A stretch of DNA of 64,000 nt, taken from positions 186,001 through 250,000 of the forward strand of contig NZ_VCHA01000004.1 of NCBI RefSeq assembly GCF_016597815.1. The letters are read 5' to 3'. Below are positions 7,744-16,643 of the stretch, piece by piece. Position 1 is the first letter of the stretch. Each line of letters begins with the position of its first letter. The notes below the pieces were generated by a model. It was given only the letters and a program-made list of their open reading frames with translations. It was not told the DNA's origin and did not search any database. A program made the position numbers and the translations under genes. The DNA comes from Marinobacter sp. DY40_1A1. Its GTDB lineage: Bacteria > Pseudomonadota > Gammaproteobacteria > Pseudomonadales > Oleiphilaceae.

Positions 7744-8231
7744 TTGCCACGCCAGTCCGTTGCTCTCTCGGCATAGGTCAACTGATCCATGTAGTGACCG
7801 CCCAGCTCACTGGCCAACCGCTGCGATTCGGTGTAAATCTCGCTGCCGTTATCAACCAGATGACACTCACCACCATAAAATTCTATCTTGGCGATTTTTT
7901 GGGCCGATGTCGTTCTGGGCATCACAGCTATGAAGCGCAACCCCAGGAGCTTGGCAAAATAGGCCTCGGACACCGCCGTAGAACCGCTGGATGCTTCGAT
8001 GACGGGTGTATTCTGCGTGATCCAGCCGTTACAGAGCCCAAACAGAAAAAGCGAGCGCGCCAACCGGTGTTTGAGACTGCCGGTGGGGTGGGTCGACTCG
8101 TCTTTGAGGTAGATATCTACATTCCGCAGCCCGGGCAGATCCAGCTTGATCAGGTGGGTGTCAGATGATCGATTGAAATCTGCATCAATACGGGCAATGG
8201 CATCGGATAGCCAGCGGGCGTTATTTACCAT
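7736..8231 (-). pseudogene. PLP-dependent cysteine-synthase-family protein, N-terminal fragment (interrupted by IS)
   Basis: The 5-prime half of the gene that continues at 3799-4363. It starts [19 protein letters not shown] and contains the PLP lysine region [18 protein letters not shown] and the substrate loop [19 protein letters not shown], ending at TDWRGNNN where the element is inserted. After the duplication the frame runs into the IS and stops at about 7713. Intact relatives are about 350 residues, matching the reconstructed length. The upstream half could still be translated as a truncated protein lacking the GTGG phosphate loop and would be inactive. Confidence 0.9.
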
Positions 8232-8296
8232 GGTTGTGGGTCCTGAAAGCCGGGCGCCTGGCCCGGCATTTCAATTCAGGTTTTGGGAATTATCAG

Positions 8297-8911
8297 TTAG
8301 TGCAACGCCCGCAACTGTCTCGGATACAGCGCAGCACTGACTTCCGGTTCATCCATAAATCCAGACAGTTCAAGATCAACGTCCATATCCTCACCATGTT
8401 CTGGCAGGGGGTCAAACAGCGTGCTGAGCCAGGAGGCGATTGATGGCTCCTCGTCACGCCGGTAATCCGTAGACAACGCCTTGATACGGCGAAAGCCGAT
8501 GATGCGCTGATGCTTGGGGTCCCGGATCTGTTCAAATCCACGCCAGTAAACATGATCCCGAGTGTGGAGTTGCACAAACAAGGTATCTATCGGCTCGTTT
8601 GGCTCGTCCTCGGAGCTATCACTTGATGAGGCTTCAAGGCCATCATCCGCTTCGGTTTCCTTCTTTTTCTCACGAATGGTTGTCCAGGCCGGGTACAAAA
8701 CCGCCACGGCATCCGCTTCAACATGCTCCCGGGCAGCGCGGAGAATCAATCCCCAGCGTGCCTTGTCGGCATCGGTTTCAAGTGAGTTGATGGGCAGGTC
8801 ATAACTTTGTTCACTGGCAAGAACAATCGCCATCATGGGAGCATCCAGCTCTCCCATGGCTTCTGCCTGTGCTACTGATACCAGTTCTTCGATTGCCATC
8901 GGTTGGTTCAT
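8297..8911 (-). CDS. Conserved hypothetical acidic protein
   Basis: A 204-residue soluble protein that I do not recognise. It has a helical N-terminal half (ELVSVAQAEAMGELDAPMMAIVLASEQ), an acidic low-complexity linker at about 87-107 (ETEADDGLEASSSDSSEDEP) and a C-terminal half rich in aromatic and charged residues, including HTRDHVYWRGFEQIRDPKHQR. No signal peptide or membrane segment. The ATG overlaps the stop of a short upstream frame (8908-9048) in an ATGA arrangement, with GAGGAGG about ten bases before the start, suggesting it is the last gene of a unit led by the amidase. Confidence 0.6.
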   Translation of the reverse strand: MNQPMAIEELVSVAQAEAMGELDAPMMAIVLASEQSYDLPINSLETDADKARWGLILRAAREHVEADAVAVLYPAWTTIREKKKETEADDGLEASSSDSSEDEPNEPIDTLFVQLHTRDHVYWRGFEQIRDPKHQRIIGFRRIKALSTDYRRDEEPSIASWLSTLFDPLPEHGEDMDVDLELSGFMDEPEVSAALYPRQLRALH

Positions 8912-9048
8912 AATACGCTCGCCTCCTCGATGCCATCAGGGTGTAACAGGAAGATGGTCTCCCTGACACACAGCATAGCCTGATACGCGTAGAAAGATAA
9001 ACGTGGGGTTTCGATCAACAGATCACAAGCCCGCTGCAGGAAAAGCAT
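8908..9048 (-). CDS. Possible small coupled ORF (46 aa)
   Basis: ATG at 9048 gives [19 protein letters not shown]... ending ...GIEEASVL, 46 residues. It starts inside the 3-prime end of the amidase gene (26-base overlap) and its TGA overlaps the ATG of the 204-residue gene as ATGA. Its only translation signal is a weak GGA before the ATG. The double overlap suggests a translational bridge or a small real gene; the sequence resembles nothing I know. It may equally be chance. Confidence 0.3.
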   Translation of the reverse strand: MLFLQRACDLLIETPRLSFYAYQAMLCVRETIFLLHPDGIEEASVL

Positions 9049-10525
9049 TTTCCAGCCGTTCGTAATAGCCAAACCAGGGCGCGGCTTCTTCAAGCTGAGC
9101 CGCCAGCTGCAGCAATACGCCTTCACCGCCATGGGGCGCGCCCAGCTGCACACCAACGGGCAGCCCATCGGCCGTCCAGTGCATGGGCACAGACATGGCC
9201 GGTGTTCCGGTCAGGTTGGCAAGCTGGGTAAATGGTGTGCGGGCCAGGCTGTCCATCGCAATCTGATCCACCTGGCCGCTACGGTGCAGCACTTTCCCCG
9301 CCTTCAGGGCCAACATCAGCTTTGCGGCCATTTTCAGGTGCGCCGGCGTGTCCAGCTCACCGATGCGCGCAGGCAATTGGCCAGTGGTGGGGCAGAGATA
9401 AAGATCGTAGCCCGCAAAAAACGCGCCCAGCGCGCGGGCGAACTCATTCCACTGCTGGCGGCGAAGCACATAATCGGACAGCGGCATGGTATCACCCAGC
9501 ATGCCCATCAACCGTGTATCCAGCTCAAAATCACTGTCTGCAGCACCAAGCTGGCTCCTGGCTTTCGCTATCAAGGCCGACACTTCTCCAAAATAGAGGC
9601 CAAGGTAGCAACGGGCCAGCGCCATGCCATCGAACTCCGGCCGGGCGTATTCAACCTTGTGTCCCAGGTTTTCCAGAATCCGCGCAGTTTCCTCAACCGC
9701 AGCAACACATTCGGGAGCAACCGCGGTATCGTAGGGTGACGCGGTGAATACACCAATCTTCAGGCTGCCGGGCGACTTCTGCATCAAATCTGCATAGGCT
9801 TCGCCGGGGCCTGGAATAACAAACGGATCACCAGAAGCCGGGCCACTGAGCACATCTAACATGGTCGCACTGTCGCGTACCGTGCGGGTAACCACATGAT
9901 CTGCCGAAGCGCCCGTCCAGGCCTCGCCTACCAAAGGCCCATTGGAGATGCGCCCGCGAGAAGGTTTGAGCCCGAACAAGCCGTTATAAGCTGCAGGGAT
10001 ACGGATTGAGCCACCGCCATCGTTTGCACCAGCCATGGGCACCACACCGGCTGCAGCTGCAGCACCGGACCCACCGCTGGAACCGCCCGGGGTAAGATTG
10101 GTGTTCCACGGATTGCGTGATGGCCCCCACAACTCGGATTCCGTCACCGCTTTGAGGCCGAACTCCGGCGTTGCTGTACGTCCCATAAACACCAGCCCAC
10201 CCTCACGGGCACGGCGCACAAACTCGGAATCCTGAGGCGCAATGTAATTCCGGAAGCCTCGGCTGCCATAGGTGCAGGGCCGATTACCCTGCTCCTGAGC
10301 CAAATCCTTGAGCAACAGGGGCACACCTGCAAACGCTCCTTGCTTTGGAAAGTCCTGAGCCAGGGCTTCTGAAAACTGAGGAAAACAGATGGCATTCAGG
10401 GCGCCATTCACAACGGTTGCCCGTTCCACTGCAGCCTCGCATACTTCCCGGGAAGTCACTTCGCCACGGCGGATAAGATGGGCCAGTGCGGTGGCGTCAT
10501 AACGCAGATATTCAGATTGCTTCAT
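9023..10525 (-). CDS. Amidase (amidase signature family)
   Basis: A 500-residue cytoplasmic hydrolase of carboxylic amides. The amidase-signature triad is visible: lysine in PLLLKDLAQ, the cis-serine in the glycine-serine stretch [13 protein letters not shown], and the nucleophilic serine in [14 protein letters not shown]. Length is normal for the family (GatA-like, but a lone gene without gatB/gatC nearby). Two in-frame ATGs exist (10537 and 10525); neither has a good Shine-Dalgarno, and the second, giving [15 protein letters not shown], fits the usual start of homologues. Substrate unknown. Confidence 0.9.
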   Translation of the reverse strand: MKQSEYLRYDATALAHLIRRGEVTSREVCEAAVERATVVNGALNAICFPQFSEALAQDFPKQGAFAGVPLLLKDLAQEQGNRPCTYGSRGFRNYIAPQDSEFVRRAREGGLVFMGRTATPEFGLKAVTESELWGPSRNPWNTNLTPGGSSGGSGAAAAAGVVPMAGANDGGGSIRIPAAYNGLFGLKPSRGRISNGPLVGEAWTGASADHVVTRTVRDSATMLDVLSGPASGDPFVIPGPGEAYADLMQKSPGSLKIGVFTASPYDTAVAPECVAAVEETARILENLGHKVEYARPEFDGMALARCYLGLYFGEVSALIAKARSQLGAADSDFELDTRLMGMLGDTMPLSDYVLRRQQWNEFARALGAFFAGYDLYLCPTTGQLPARIGELDTPAHLKMAAKLMLALKAGKVLHRSGQVDQIAMDSLARTPFTQLANLTGTPAMSVPMHWTADGLPVGVQLGAPHGGEGVLLQLAAQLEEAAPWFGYYERLENAFPAAGL

Positions 10526-10577
10526 AGCGGCGCCCATTTGTTATTGTGGTGCCCGGAATGCCACGGACACATTGCTT

Positions 10578-11717
10578 ATGTACACAAGATTCGCAAGCTT
10601 ACGTCAGCTTGCTGCTATTTTCATCCTGACTGTGCTGGCGCCTACAGCAGCGCAGTCAGAGGAAAATCAGTCCGAAGCCGAAAGCACTGATACTGCAGGC
10701 TGGACCGCCATTGTGAGGAACTCGCCCTACTGGGTCAGCCAGGGCGTTTACACCAATATCCTTACAATCCGCCGATGGGTTCTGAAGGAATCCGGTTATT
10801 GCTCAAACACAGATCGCCACATTCTGTTCGATATGCGCGGGCAATTTTTGGGGTGGATCAGCAATGGTGCTACCAGTGCCGCCACTCAGCAGCGTCTTAA
10901 CGACACCCGCCAGGCACAGCACGCAAAAGGAGTCACGGATGAATGGATTGCCGGGAGCGCCACTACCAATGGCTACCCGTTTGCATTAGCTTGTGACCAG
11001 CCCCACGTAGACCTGGATCTTGCCGTTGGCCGCTATCTGGGCGCCAGGAGCAGAGACCGTGTTTGGGGTGCCTGGGACGACCTCTCCTTCGCCACGCGCG
11101 AAAACCCGGGATCGCTACACGATGCGCTGATGTACATAGTTCAGCTCAGGAGCGAACAAAGCCGATATACGTTGCCGGCGGTTTTACCCAGGTATCTTGC
11201 CGGGCAAATCCTGATTGAAAGCGGTGGGCAAGCCCGCGCGCACTCCCGTGCCGACGCTAAAGGCATTCTTCAGCTGTCTCCCTCCGCCCTGAATGACTGC
11301 CAGATCAAGCCGCAAAACTATTGGCACCGGTTGGCGCAGATTGATTGCGCCTTGCGCCTGATGCACCAGAACGCCCGCAATCTGCAACCGGCCTTTACCG
11401 AGCGCTTCGGCCACCTGCCCGAAGACAAACGCAACGAGTTGTTTGTGCTCTTGCTGGTTCAGGCCTACCACGGTGGTGCTGGCCGGGTGCAGGCGCTTCT
11501 TGATGATGAAACCCTGGCAAAGCCAGCGGAATACTTCGCAGCCAACCACGAACGCTTCACCGCAGGGGATATCGCCTTTGGCATGGTGTTTCACAATCTG
11601 GGCCGGGACAGACTTGGGCTGGCATCCCTGTATTATGTGGCCGATGTGCAGCTGGCAACCGAAGCCTTATGCCGAACATCCACTCTTGAATCTGAGGAAT
11701 TCTGCGCGTGGAAATAG
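10578..11717 (+). CDS. Secreted lytic-transglycosylase-like protein
   Basis: A 379-residue exported protein. Residues 1-24 form a signal peptide (MYTRFASLRQLAAIFILTVLAPTAAQ). The N-terminal half (about 30-180) is of unknown fold; the C-terminal half resembles a goose-lysozyme/SLT-type domain, with the catalytic-glutamate context LAGQILIESGGQARAHS, then ADAKGILQLSPSAL and a NLQPAF...AYHGGAGRV segment. It probably acts on peptidoglycan in the periplasm. Its end overlaps the start of the TauE/SafE gene by 10 bases. The ATG at 10578 is preferred over the TTG at 10572. The SLT assignment rests on motif recognition only. Confidence 0.7.
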   Translation: MYTRFASLRQLAAIFILTVLAPTAAQSEENQSEAESTDTAGWTAIVRNSPYWVSQGVYTNILTIRRWVLKESGYCSNTDRHILFDMRGQFLGWISNGATSAATQQRLNDTRQAQHAKGVTDEWIAGSATTNGYPFALACDQPHVDLDLAVGRYLGARSRDRVWGAWDDLSFATRENPGSLHDALMYIVQLRSEQSRYTLPAVLPRYLAGQILIESGGQARAHSRADAKGILQLSPSALNDCQIKPQNYWHRLAQIDCALRLMHQNARNLQPAFTERFGHLPEDKRNELFVLLLVQAYHGGAGRVQALLDDETLAKPAEYFAANHERFTAGDIAFGMVFHNLGRDRLGLASLYYVADVQLATEALCRTSTLESEEFCAWK

Positions 11718-12475
11718 CTTTGCTTCCTGAGAGCCTGAGCCTGTCAGTAGCGATTTTCCTGCTGGCGAGTTCTGTTGTTACCTCAATGATCACCGCCAGC
11801 CTGGGTGCTGGCGGGGGTGTTCTCCTGTTGATTCTGATGGCCACATGGATGCCTGCAGCCGCTATTATTCCTGTGCACGGCATGATTCAGCTGGGTTCTA
11901 ACGGTGGCAGGACAATTCTGACCTGGAAGCACATCGACTGGAGAACCATTGCGGCGTTTGCCCCCGGCGTTATCCTGGGCGCAGCGGCGGGAGCCTGGTT
12001 GCTGGTGAGCCTGCCAGCCTATTTATGGCAGCTGGCCATTGCAGGCTTCGTGCTCTACCTGTGCTGGGGACCATCATTACCAAAAGGTGCCTTCGGCCCG
12101 GTGGGTGTTTTTATCGCTGCCGCACTAACCAGCTTTATCAGTCTGTTTGTGGGTGCTACTGGCCCGCTGGTCGCAGCGTTTATCAAACAGATTCATGCAG
12201 ACCGGTTTCGCACTGTCGCCACCTTTGCCACCGCCATGGTTCTGCAGCATGCCCCCAAGGCCCTGGTTTTTGGTGTGACGGGATTTGTGTTCGCGCACTG
12301 GCTGCCGTTCATCCTGGCCATGATTGCCTGCGGCTTTGTCGGTACCTGGTTAGGATTGCGTGTTCTGAATTCACTGAACAACCACTGGTTCAGCAAAGCG
12401 CTCAATCTGGTTCTGACCGTTCTGGCTTTACGCCTGATTTGGCAGGCCAGCCTCGCAGCACACTGGTGGGCGTGA
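11708..12475 (+). CDS. TauE/SafE-family membrane exporter
   Basis: A 255-residue inner-membrane protein with about eight hydrophobic segments in two repeats. It carries the family motif SLGAGGGVLLLI in the first half and SLFVGATGPLVAAF in the second, both typical of PF01925 (DUF81) sulfite/organosulfonate exporters. The start is GTG at 11708, overlapping the preceding gene by 10 bases, so the two are probably co-transcribed. The substrate (sulfite, sulfoacetate or another anion) cannot be read from sequence. Confidence 0.85.
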   Translation: MEIALLPESLSLSVAIFLLASSVVTSMITASLGAGGGVLLLILMATWMPAAAIIPVHGMIQLGSNGGRTILTWKHIDWRTIAAFAPGVILGAAAGAWLLVSLPAYLWQLAIAGFVLYLCWGPSLPKGAFGPVGVFIAAALTSFISLFVGATGPLVAAFIKQIHADRFRTVATFATAMVLQHAPKALVFGVTGFVFAHWLPFILAMIACGFVGTWLGLRVLNSLNNHWFSKALNLVLTVLALRLIWQASLAAHWWA

Positions 12476-12485
12476 CGTTATCTTG

Positions 12486-14831
12486 TTACTGCTCTGGCGC
12501 AGGTATAACGACAACCCGGTTGCGGCCTTTTGATTTGGCTGCATAAGCGCCTTCATCGGCGCGGGCAACCACGTCTTTGGGGTCCCGGTCTGTCGGGAGC
12601 AGTTCAGTCACTCCAATACTGGCCGTAACGCCAAATATACGCCCTTCGTGCTCTATTTTTAGCGCCTCAACGCCTGCGCGAATGCGCTCGGCAAGGGTTT
12701 TGGCTCTGTCCATCCCGCACGCTGGCAGAATGATGCCAAACTCGTCGCCACCCAAGCGGGCAACCGTATCCGACTGGCGCACCGAGTCTTTGAACAGATC
12801 GGAAAGCCGACGGAGCATTTCATCACCAAGCAGGTGCCCACCTTCGTCGTTCACCGGTTTGAAGTGGTCAAGATCGATGAGCATTAACACTGAGCTTGTG
12901 TCCTGTCGCGGCATATCGCCCAAGCATTTGTTAAGCGATGCGGTGAAGGCCCGACGGTTCAGAAGTTGCGTCAAACTGTCGTGGGTTGCCTCCCAGGACA
13001 ACCGCTCTTCCTGTCGCCGGCGCTCGGCATCATCCCGAAGGACAAATACCAGCCGCTCATTTTGCCGGCCCTGGCGGATATGAATCATGCTGAGGTCTAC
13101 ATCAAACAGATCGCCGCTGGCATTGCGAAGGGTAACGTAAAGGCTGTCCAGATCATTACCTCCCAAAAACCACTCGTGGCTGAGAGCCTGATCCTCATGA
13201 TCAATTCCCACCAGCTCAAATACGTTTTTACCAACATACTCCCCACCGGCACCCAAAAAGCGAGCCGCGGCCTGATTTGCGTAACGGATAACACCGCCGG
13301 TATCGGCCATCAAAACACCGTCTTGCATCACGCCCAGTATGATCTCCGCTCTCTGCCGTTCGTCTCGCAGAGCTTCCTCTACTGCCAGTTCGTGGGAAAT
13401 ATCCCGTACAACCGTGATGGTACCCATTACCTTTTCAGGTGTTTCAAGGATCGCCGTCATTACCTGACACCATACTGGCGAGCCGGCATTCGGCCCTTGC
13501 AGCTGAAAGCGGCCACGGAATACTTCCTGCTCTTCAAGCGCCTGCTGCCATCCCTGAATCACCGCATCACGATCACTTTCACAAACGCAATCAAATAGAT
13601 GAGAACCTGAAAGCTCGGCCAGTCTCAGGCCAATAATGTTTTCAAATTGCGGGTTCACGAACTCAATGCGACCAAGAACATCAGCTTGGACAATACCGAT
13701 AGGTGCACCCCGGGAGAGTGAACGGAAAAACGCTTCCCGCTCGGCAAGAGAACTCAGAACATCATCACGCTCATCCATGACCATGTTGAATATGTCAGCC
13801 ACCTGGCTTATTTCTGAGCTACCCGAGACTCCAACCGGGTTGTTTCGCACGCCCAGGTGGCGCTCACGCACCTGCTGACCAAGCTCGCCCAAAGGCGCCA
13901 TCAGGCGACGGAAGCGCCACATGGCCATTGGAACAATCAGCAGGATCACTACCAACAAAACCCAGAGAAACGCATCCTTGATTCGGGTAGCCGGCGCGTA
14001 GGCTTCCCGGGCGGGCCAGACAGCCGCGACAAACCAGGGCACCTCAGACATTTGCTGCACCGACAGGATAATACTCTCACCCTCAGAGCTACGGGTTCTG
14101 GCGGTGCCTTCAAATCCACCCATCGCATCTTGCAGCAGGGGGTTCGCATCGCTTATCGGCCGCATAACTTCACCAGTCCGGCCATTGGCCAGAACCATCC
14201 CGCCACGGGTTACGATGGCCAAATAGCCCGTTTTGCCAATGCGGATATCAGAGAATTCTTCAATAAGGTGCTCACCCGCAAGCGATATTGCGCCCCCGAG
14301 CATGCCAATAAACCGCTTGTTGTGATCAAACAGAGGGACCGCCACCATCACAGCAGCTCTACCTTGGTAGTGGGAGCGGTAGGGTTCACTGATGAGAGGG
14401 GCAAGTTGCTCAGAGGACATGCGAAAGTAGGAACGGTGGCTGACATCTGTCCCGATCATCTTCAAAGTCTCGGGATTTTCCGCAATCACCTTACCTGTCG
14501 CATCAATCAGGTAAACACCATCAAACAAGTGCTGCAAGGCCGTTTGGCGACGCATAAGAATTTTTGCACGCACTTCAAAAGCCGCTTCACTCATGGTCAG
14601 GCTTTCAGCGACGTGGCTCAGTGCATCGAGACGCTGCGACAGCTTGTCGTCCAGTTCTCCGGCAACGAGCTGCGCAATGGTTTCAACCTGGGTTGCCGCC
14701 TGCTGCTCAAGCTCCGATCGGCTGAGAAGCGCGCCTGCAACCGCAACCAGCAGCGCCGTCAAAACAACAAAGCCCACAACGAGAAGCACCGCCCGATTGA
14801 CCAGGCTACCCAGCCAACGACCAATTAGCAC
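12486..14831 (-). CDS. Membrane-bound diguanylate cyclase, dCache-PAS-PAS-GGDEF
   Basis: A 781-residue inner-membrane signalling protein that should make cyclic di-GMP. Order: membrane segment at about 12-35; periplasmic dCache sensor at about 40-280 (FDGVYLIDATGKVIAENPE, SHRSYFRMSSEQL, KTGYLAIVTRGGMVLANG); second membrane segment at about 288-308; HAMP-like linker; two PAS domains (about 370-490 and 500-610); GGDEF domain at about 625-781. The active site is intact (ARLGGDEFGI) and is preceded by RQSD, five residues upstream, the RxxD inhibitory site for product feedback. GTG start. The dCache domain suggests sensing of a small extracellular molecule. Confidence 0.93.
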   Translation of the reverse strand: MLIGRWLGSLVNRAVLLVVGFVVLTALLVAVAGALLSRSELEQQAATQVETIAQLVAGELDDKLSQRLDALSHVAESLTMSEAAFEVRAKILMRRQTALQHLFDGVYLIDATGKVIAENPETLKMIGTDVSHRSYFRMSSEQLAPLISEPYRSHYQGRAAVMVAVPLFDHNKRFIGMLGGAISLAGEHLIEEFSDIRIGKTGYLAIVTRGGMVLANGRTGEVMRPISDANPLLQDAMGGFEGTARTRSSEGESIILSVQQMSEVPWFVAAVWPAREAYAPATRIKDAFLWVLLVVILLIVPMAMWRFRRLMAPLGELGQQVRERHLGVRNNPVGVSGSSEISQVADIFNMVMDERDDVLSSLAEREAFFRSLSRGAPIGIVQADVLGRIEFVNPQFENIIGLRLAELSGSHLFDCVCESDRDAVIQGWQQALEEQEVFRGRFQLQGPNAGSPVWCQVMTAILETPEKVMGTITVVRDISHELAVEEALRDERQRAEIILGVMQDGVLMADTGGVIRYANQAAARFLGAGGEYVGKNVFELVGIDHEDQALSHEWFLGGNDLDSLYVTLRNASGDLFDVDLSMIHIRQGRQNERLVFVLRDDAERRRQEERLSWEATHDSLTQLLNRRAFTASLNKCLGDMPRQDTSSVLMLIDLDHFKPVNDEGGHLLGDEMLRRLSDLFKDSVRQSDTVARLGGDEFGIILPACGMDRAKTLAERIRAGVEALKIEHEGRIFGVTASIGVTELLPTDRDPKDVVARADEGAYAAKSKGRNRVVVIPAPEQ

Positions 14832-15109
14832 AGCAGATTTTCTCGGTTCTGCAGCGATTGAATGTTAATGGCAAGGCCTCCGGATTCGAATCAGGTCATT
14901 CAGGCAAACAAGCTCCTCGACGCCTTAATTCTAACAGAGGCTTGGGAGACGGGGGATTACAGACCGGAAATAGGCGCAACACCCTGCTCGGGCAATTATT
15001 GGCCCAGACAGCAACTTCTCGCTCAGAGGCTGAGCATAAGCTTGCCCACCGCAGTATGGAGCCTTATCTGGATTCGTCTACTCACTGTTTTAACAGCACT
15101 TTTCCAACT
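14832..15109. other. Non-coding stretch between diguanylate cyclase and hcp
   Basis: The gap of 357 bases up to hcp holds no convincing gene. The hcp frame is open upstream to 14862, but its translation (AWETGDYRPEIGATP...) is unlike Hcp and lacks a start context. The only signal seen is the sigma-54-like promoter at 15110-15125. Confidence 0.6.
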
Positions 15110-15125
15110 TGGCACGGGCTTTGTT
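15110..15125 (+). promoter_or_regulatory. Sigma-54-like promoter of hcp
   Basis: TGGCAC, five bases, TTGTT (15110-15125). The -24 element is perfect; the -12 element differs from TTGCW by one base (GT in place of the near-invariant GC). It lies 64 bases before the hcp ATG. Sigma-54 control of hcp is established for the VasH-dependent system of Vibrio cholerae, which makes the site plausible here. Confidence 0.5.
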
Positions 15126-15188
15126 TATATCTGCTCGTCCACGGAACATCCAGGGACTTTTATTCATTCAAACGTCACGGAGCAGACT

Positions 15189-15707
15189 ATGCCAACTCCT
15201 TGTTATATCTCTATCGAAGGCAAAACCCAGGGTAACATTACCGCTGGTGCATTCACTTCCGACTCTGTAGGCAACATCTACGTTGAAGGCCACGAAGACG
15301 AAGTGCTGGTTCAGGAATTCAGCCACGTTGTTACTGTTCCTACCGATCCCCAGTCCGGCCAGCCTTCCGGCCAGCGTGTACACAAGCCGTTCAAGTTCAC
15401 ATCCGCACTGAACAAATCCACACCGCTGATGTACAACGCACTGGCTTCTGGCGAAATGCTGCCAAAGGTTGAGCTCAAGTGGTACCGCACCTCGGTTGAA
15501 GGCAAGCAGGAGCACTTCTTCTCCACCATCCTGGAAGATGCCACCATTATCGACATCAACTGCACCATGCCCCACTGCCAGGACGCTGCCAGCGCTGACT
15601 TCACCCAGCTGGTTACCGTGTCCCTGTCCTACCGCAAGGTAACCTGGGAGCACGCAGTTGCCGGCACTTCCGGTGCAGACGACTGGCGTTCGCCAATCGA
15701 GGCTTAA
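15189..15707 (+). CDS. hcp: Hcp, type VI secretion tube protein (orphan)
   Basis: A 172-residue protein forming the hexameric rings of the T6SS inner tube, secreted with each firing. The Hcp signature MPTPCYISIEGKTQGNITAGAF is followed by GHEDEVLVQEFSHVV and RVHKPFKFTSALNKSTPLMYNAL; length is standard. The ATG at 15189 follows GGAG. No other T6SS structural gene lies in the window, so this is an auxiliary hcp locus that would work with a main cluster elsewhere. It is followed by a strong hairpin, then a small unknown gene and two lipoproteins, the position where T6SS cargo and immunity genes are often found. Confidence 0.95.
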   Translation: MPTPCYISIEGKTQGNITAGAFTSDSVGNIYVEGHEDEVLVQEFSHVVTVPTDPQSGQPSGQRVHKPFKFTSALNKSTPLMYNALASGEMLPKVELKWYRTSVEGKQEHFFSTILEDATIIDINCTMPHCQDAASADFTQLVTVSLSYRKVTWEHAVAGTSGADDWRSPIEA

Positions 15708-15714
15708 TAACCCC

Positions 15715-15744
15715 AGAAGGGGCCTCCCTGGAGGGGCCCCTTCT
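15715..15744 (+). terminator. Hairpin downstream of hcp
   Basis: AGAAGGGGCC, loop TCCCTGGAGG, GGCCCCTTCT, followed by ATATTTT. A strong 10-bp stem that probably ends or attenuates transcription after hcp, limiting expression of the next three genes. Confidence 0.75.
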
Positions 15745-15764
15745 ATATTTTCAAGGATGAAAAT

Positions 15765-16112
15765 ATGGATATTCATTTATCGTCCGAAGATATTGATAAA
15801 ATCAGAGCGATAATGGAGGCATTCTACGGCCAATCTGTTGCTTCGGGTTTCACTGAAAGCAGCGTAACTGAAGAGACAGTCCGGGCGATTGCCCACATGC
15901 TTGTGGAAACGGTTGATTGCAGCAAGTGGATTGATGCTGTCCCTTCCCCGCAGGATCTGCTGCGGCCAACTCGTAGGATCACCAAATGGGCTTTACGCCT
16001 GATTCGCGAGGCAGGAAAACCTTTTCTGCAGAATGAAGTGAGGGTAAGCTGGATGTGCCGGAATGTCCGTTCTGGCCAGTTTAGAACCTCTATCGAAACG
16101 ACTTTGAGATGA
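15765..16112 (+). CDS. Small protein of unknown function downstream of hcp
   Basis: A 115-residue cytoplasmic protein without signal peptide or membrane segment. I recognise no family. The first 60 residues are acidic and helical (MDIHLSSEDIDKIRAIMEAF, TEETVRAIAHMLVETVDCS); the rest is basic (LRPTRRITKWALRLIREAGKP, RNVRSGQFRTSIETTLR). AAGGAT precedes the ATG. It lies 21 bases after the hcp hairpin and 10 bases before the first lipoprotein. By position it could be a T6SS cargo, adaptor or immunity protein; this is inference only. Confidence 0.55.
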   Translation: MDIHLSSEDIDKIRAIMEAFYGQSVASGFTESSVTEETVRAIAHMLVETVDCSKWIDAVPSPQDLLRPTRRITKWALRLIREAGKPFLQNEVRVSWMCRNVRSGQFRTSIETTLR

Positions 16113-16122
16113 GATTTCTGCC

Positions 16123-16572
16123 ATGCCAAGGATCGGTCTGATTATTGCTTTTTTGCTTCTGCTCCCGGGCTGCGCACCCCATTCGTCACTGATCATTCAA
16201 CCGTCCAACGAGTTGTCTATAGAAGTACCAAGCGACATGTTTTCCTCCGTTAAGGTGAGGGATGGTGAGCTCCTTTTTCTGAAAAATAACCGGATCATCG
16301 GTTTCGTCAAATCAGATGAAATCCCCAACACAGCTAGCTCAGACACTGCAAGTGACGCATCTATAGCTCTATTTGAAAGCGCGGCTCAGGGATCTAGCAA
16401 ACCAGCCTGGATAGAGTCTATTCCTGACGCTCAGGCATTTGGTGTAGTTCAAGGAGATTTTAGAACAATTTTCATCGTGCCTGATGGCTCTGCCCAATCT
16501 CTCATCACCTTCCAAGGGCCGACGGAAGGCTCAGATTCTGTTCGCATTAATGGCGTGAAGCTTTTCGAGTAA
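16123..16572 (+). CDS. Putative lipoprotein, copy 1 of an hcp-linked pair
   Basis: A 149-residue exported protein. Residues 1-17 form a lipoprotein signal peptide with lipobox LLPGC; Cys17 would be lipidated, and no aspartate follows at +2, so outer-membrane sorting is likely. The mature part contains LSIEVPSDMFSSVKVRDGE and NNRIIGFVK, which align with SVSVGSSLFDAVRIDAND and KRKAIGFIR of the next gene, showing that the two are paralogues. No known family recognised. Periplasm-facing lipoproteins next to orphan T6SS genes are sometimes immunity proteins; that role here is a guess. Confidence 0.7.
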   Translation: MPRIGLIIAFLLLLPGCAPHSSLIIQPSNELSIEVPSDMFSSVKVRDGELLFLKNNRIIGFVKSDEIPNTASSDTASDASIALFESAAQGSSKPAWIESIPDAQAFGVVQGDFRTIFIVPDGSAQSLITFQGPTEGSDSVRINGVKLFE

Positions 16573-16643
16573 ACTCATTCGCGGATCACCATTCCAAAGC
16601 TTGCTGGAATCAGTTTTCAGATAAGGCAAGGAAACCTGAAAAG

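Noticed and set aside
14877..14905. GGATTCGAATCAGG resembling a tRNA T-arm
   Set aside because: No acceptor, D or anticodon stem can be built around it, and no CCA follows.
14862..15188. 109-codon upstream extension of hcp
   Set aside because: Hcp proteins begin at MPTPCYISIEG; the extension crosses the promoter-like site and has no start signal.
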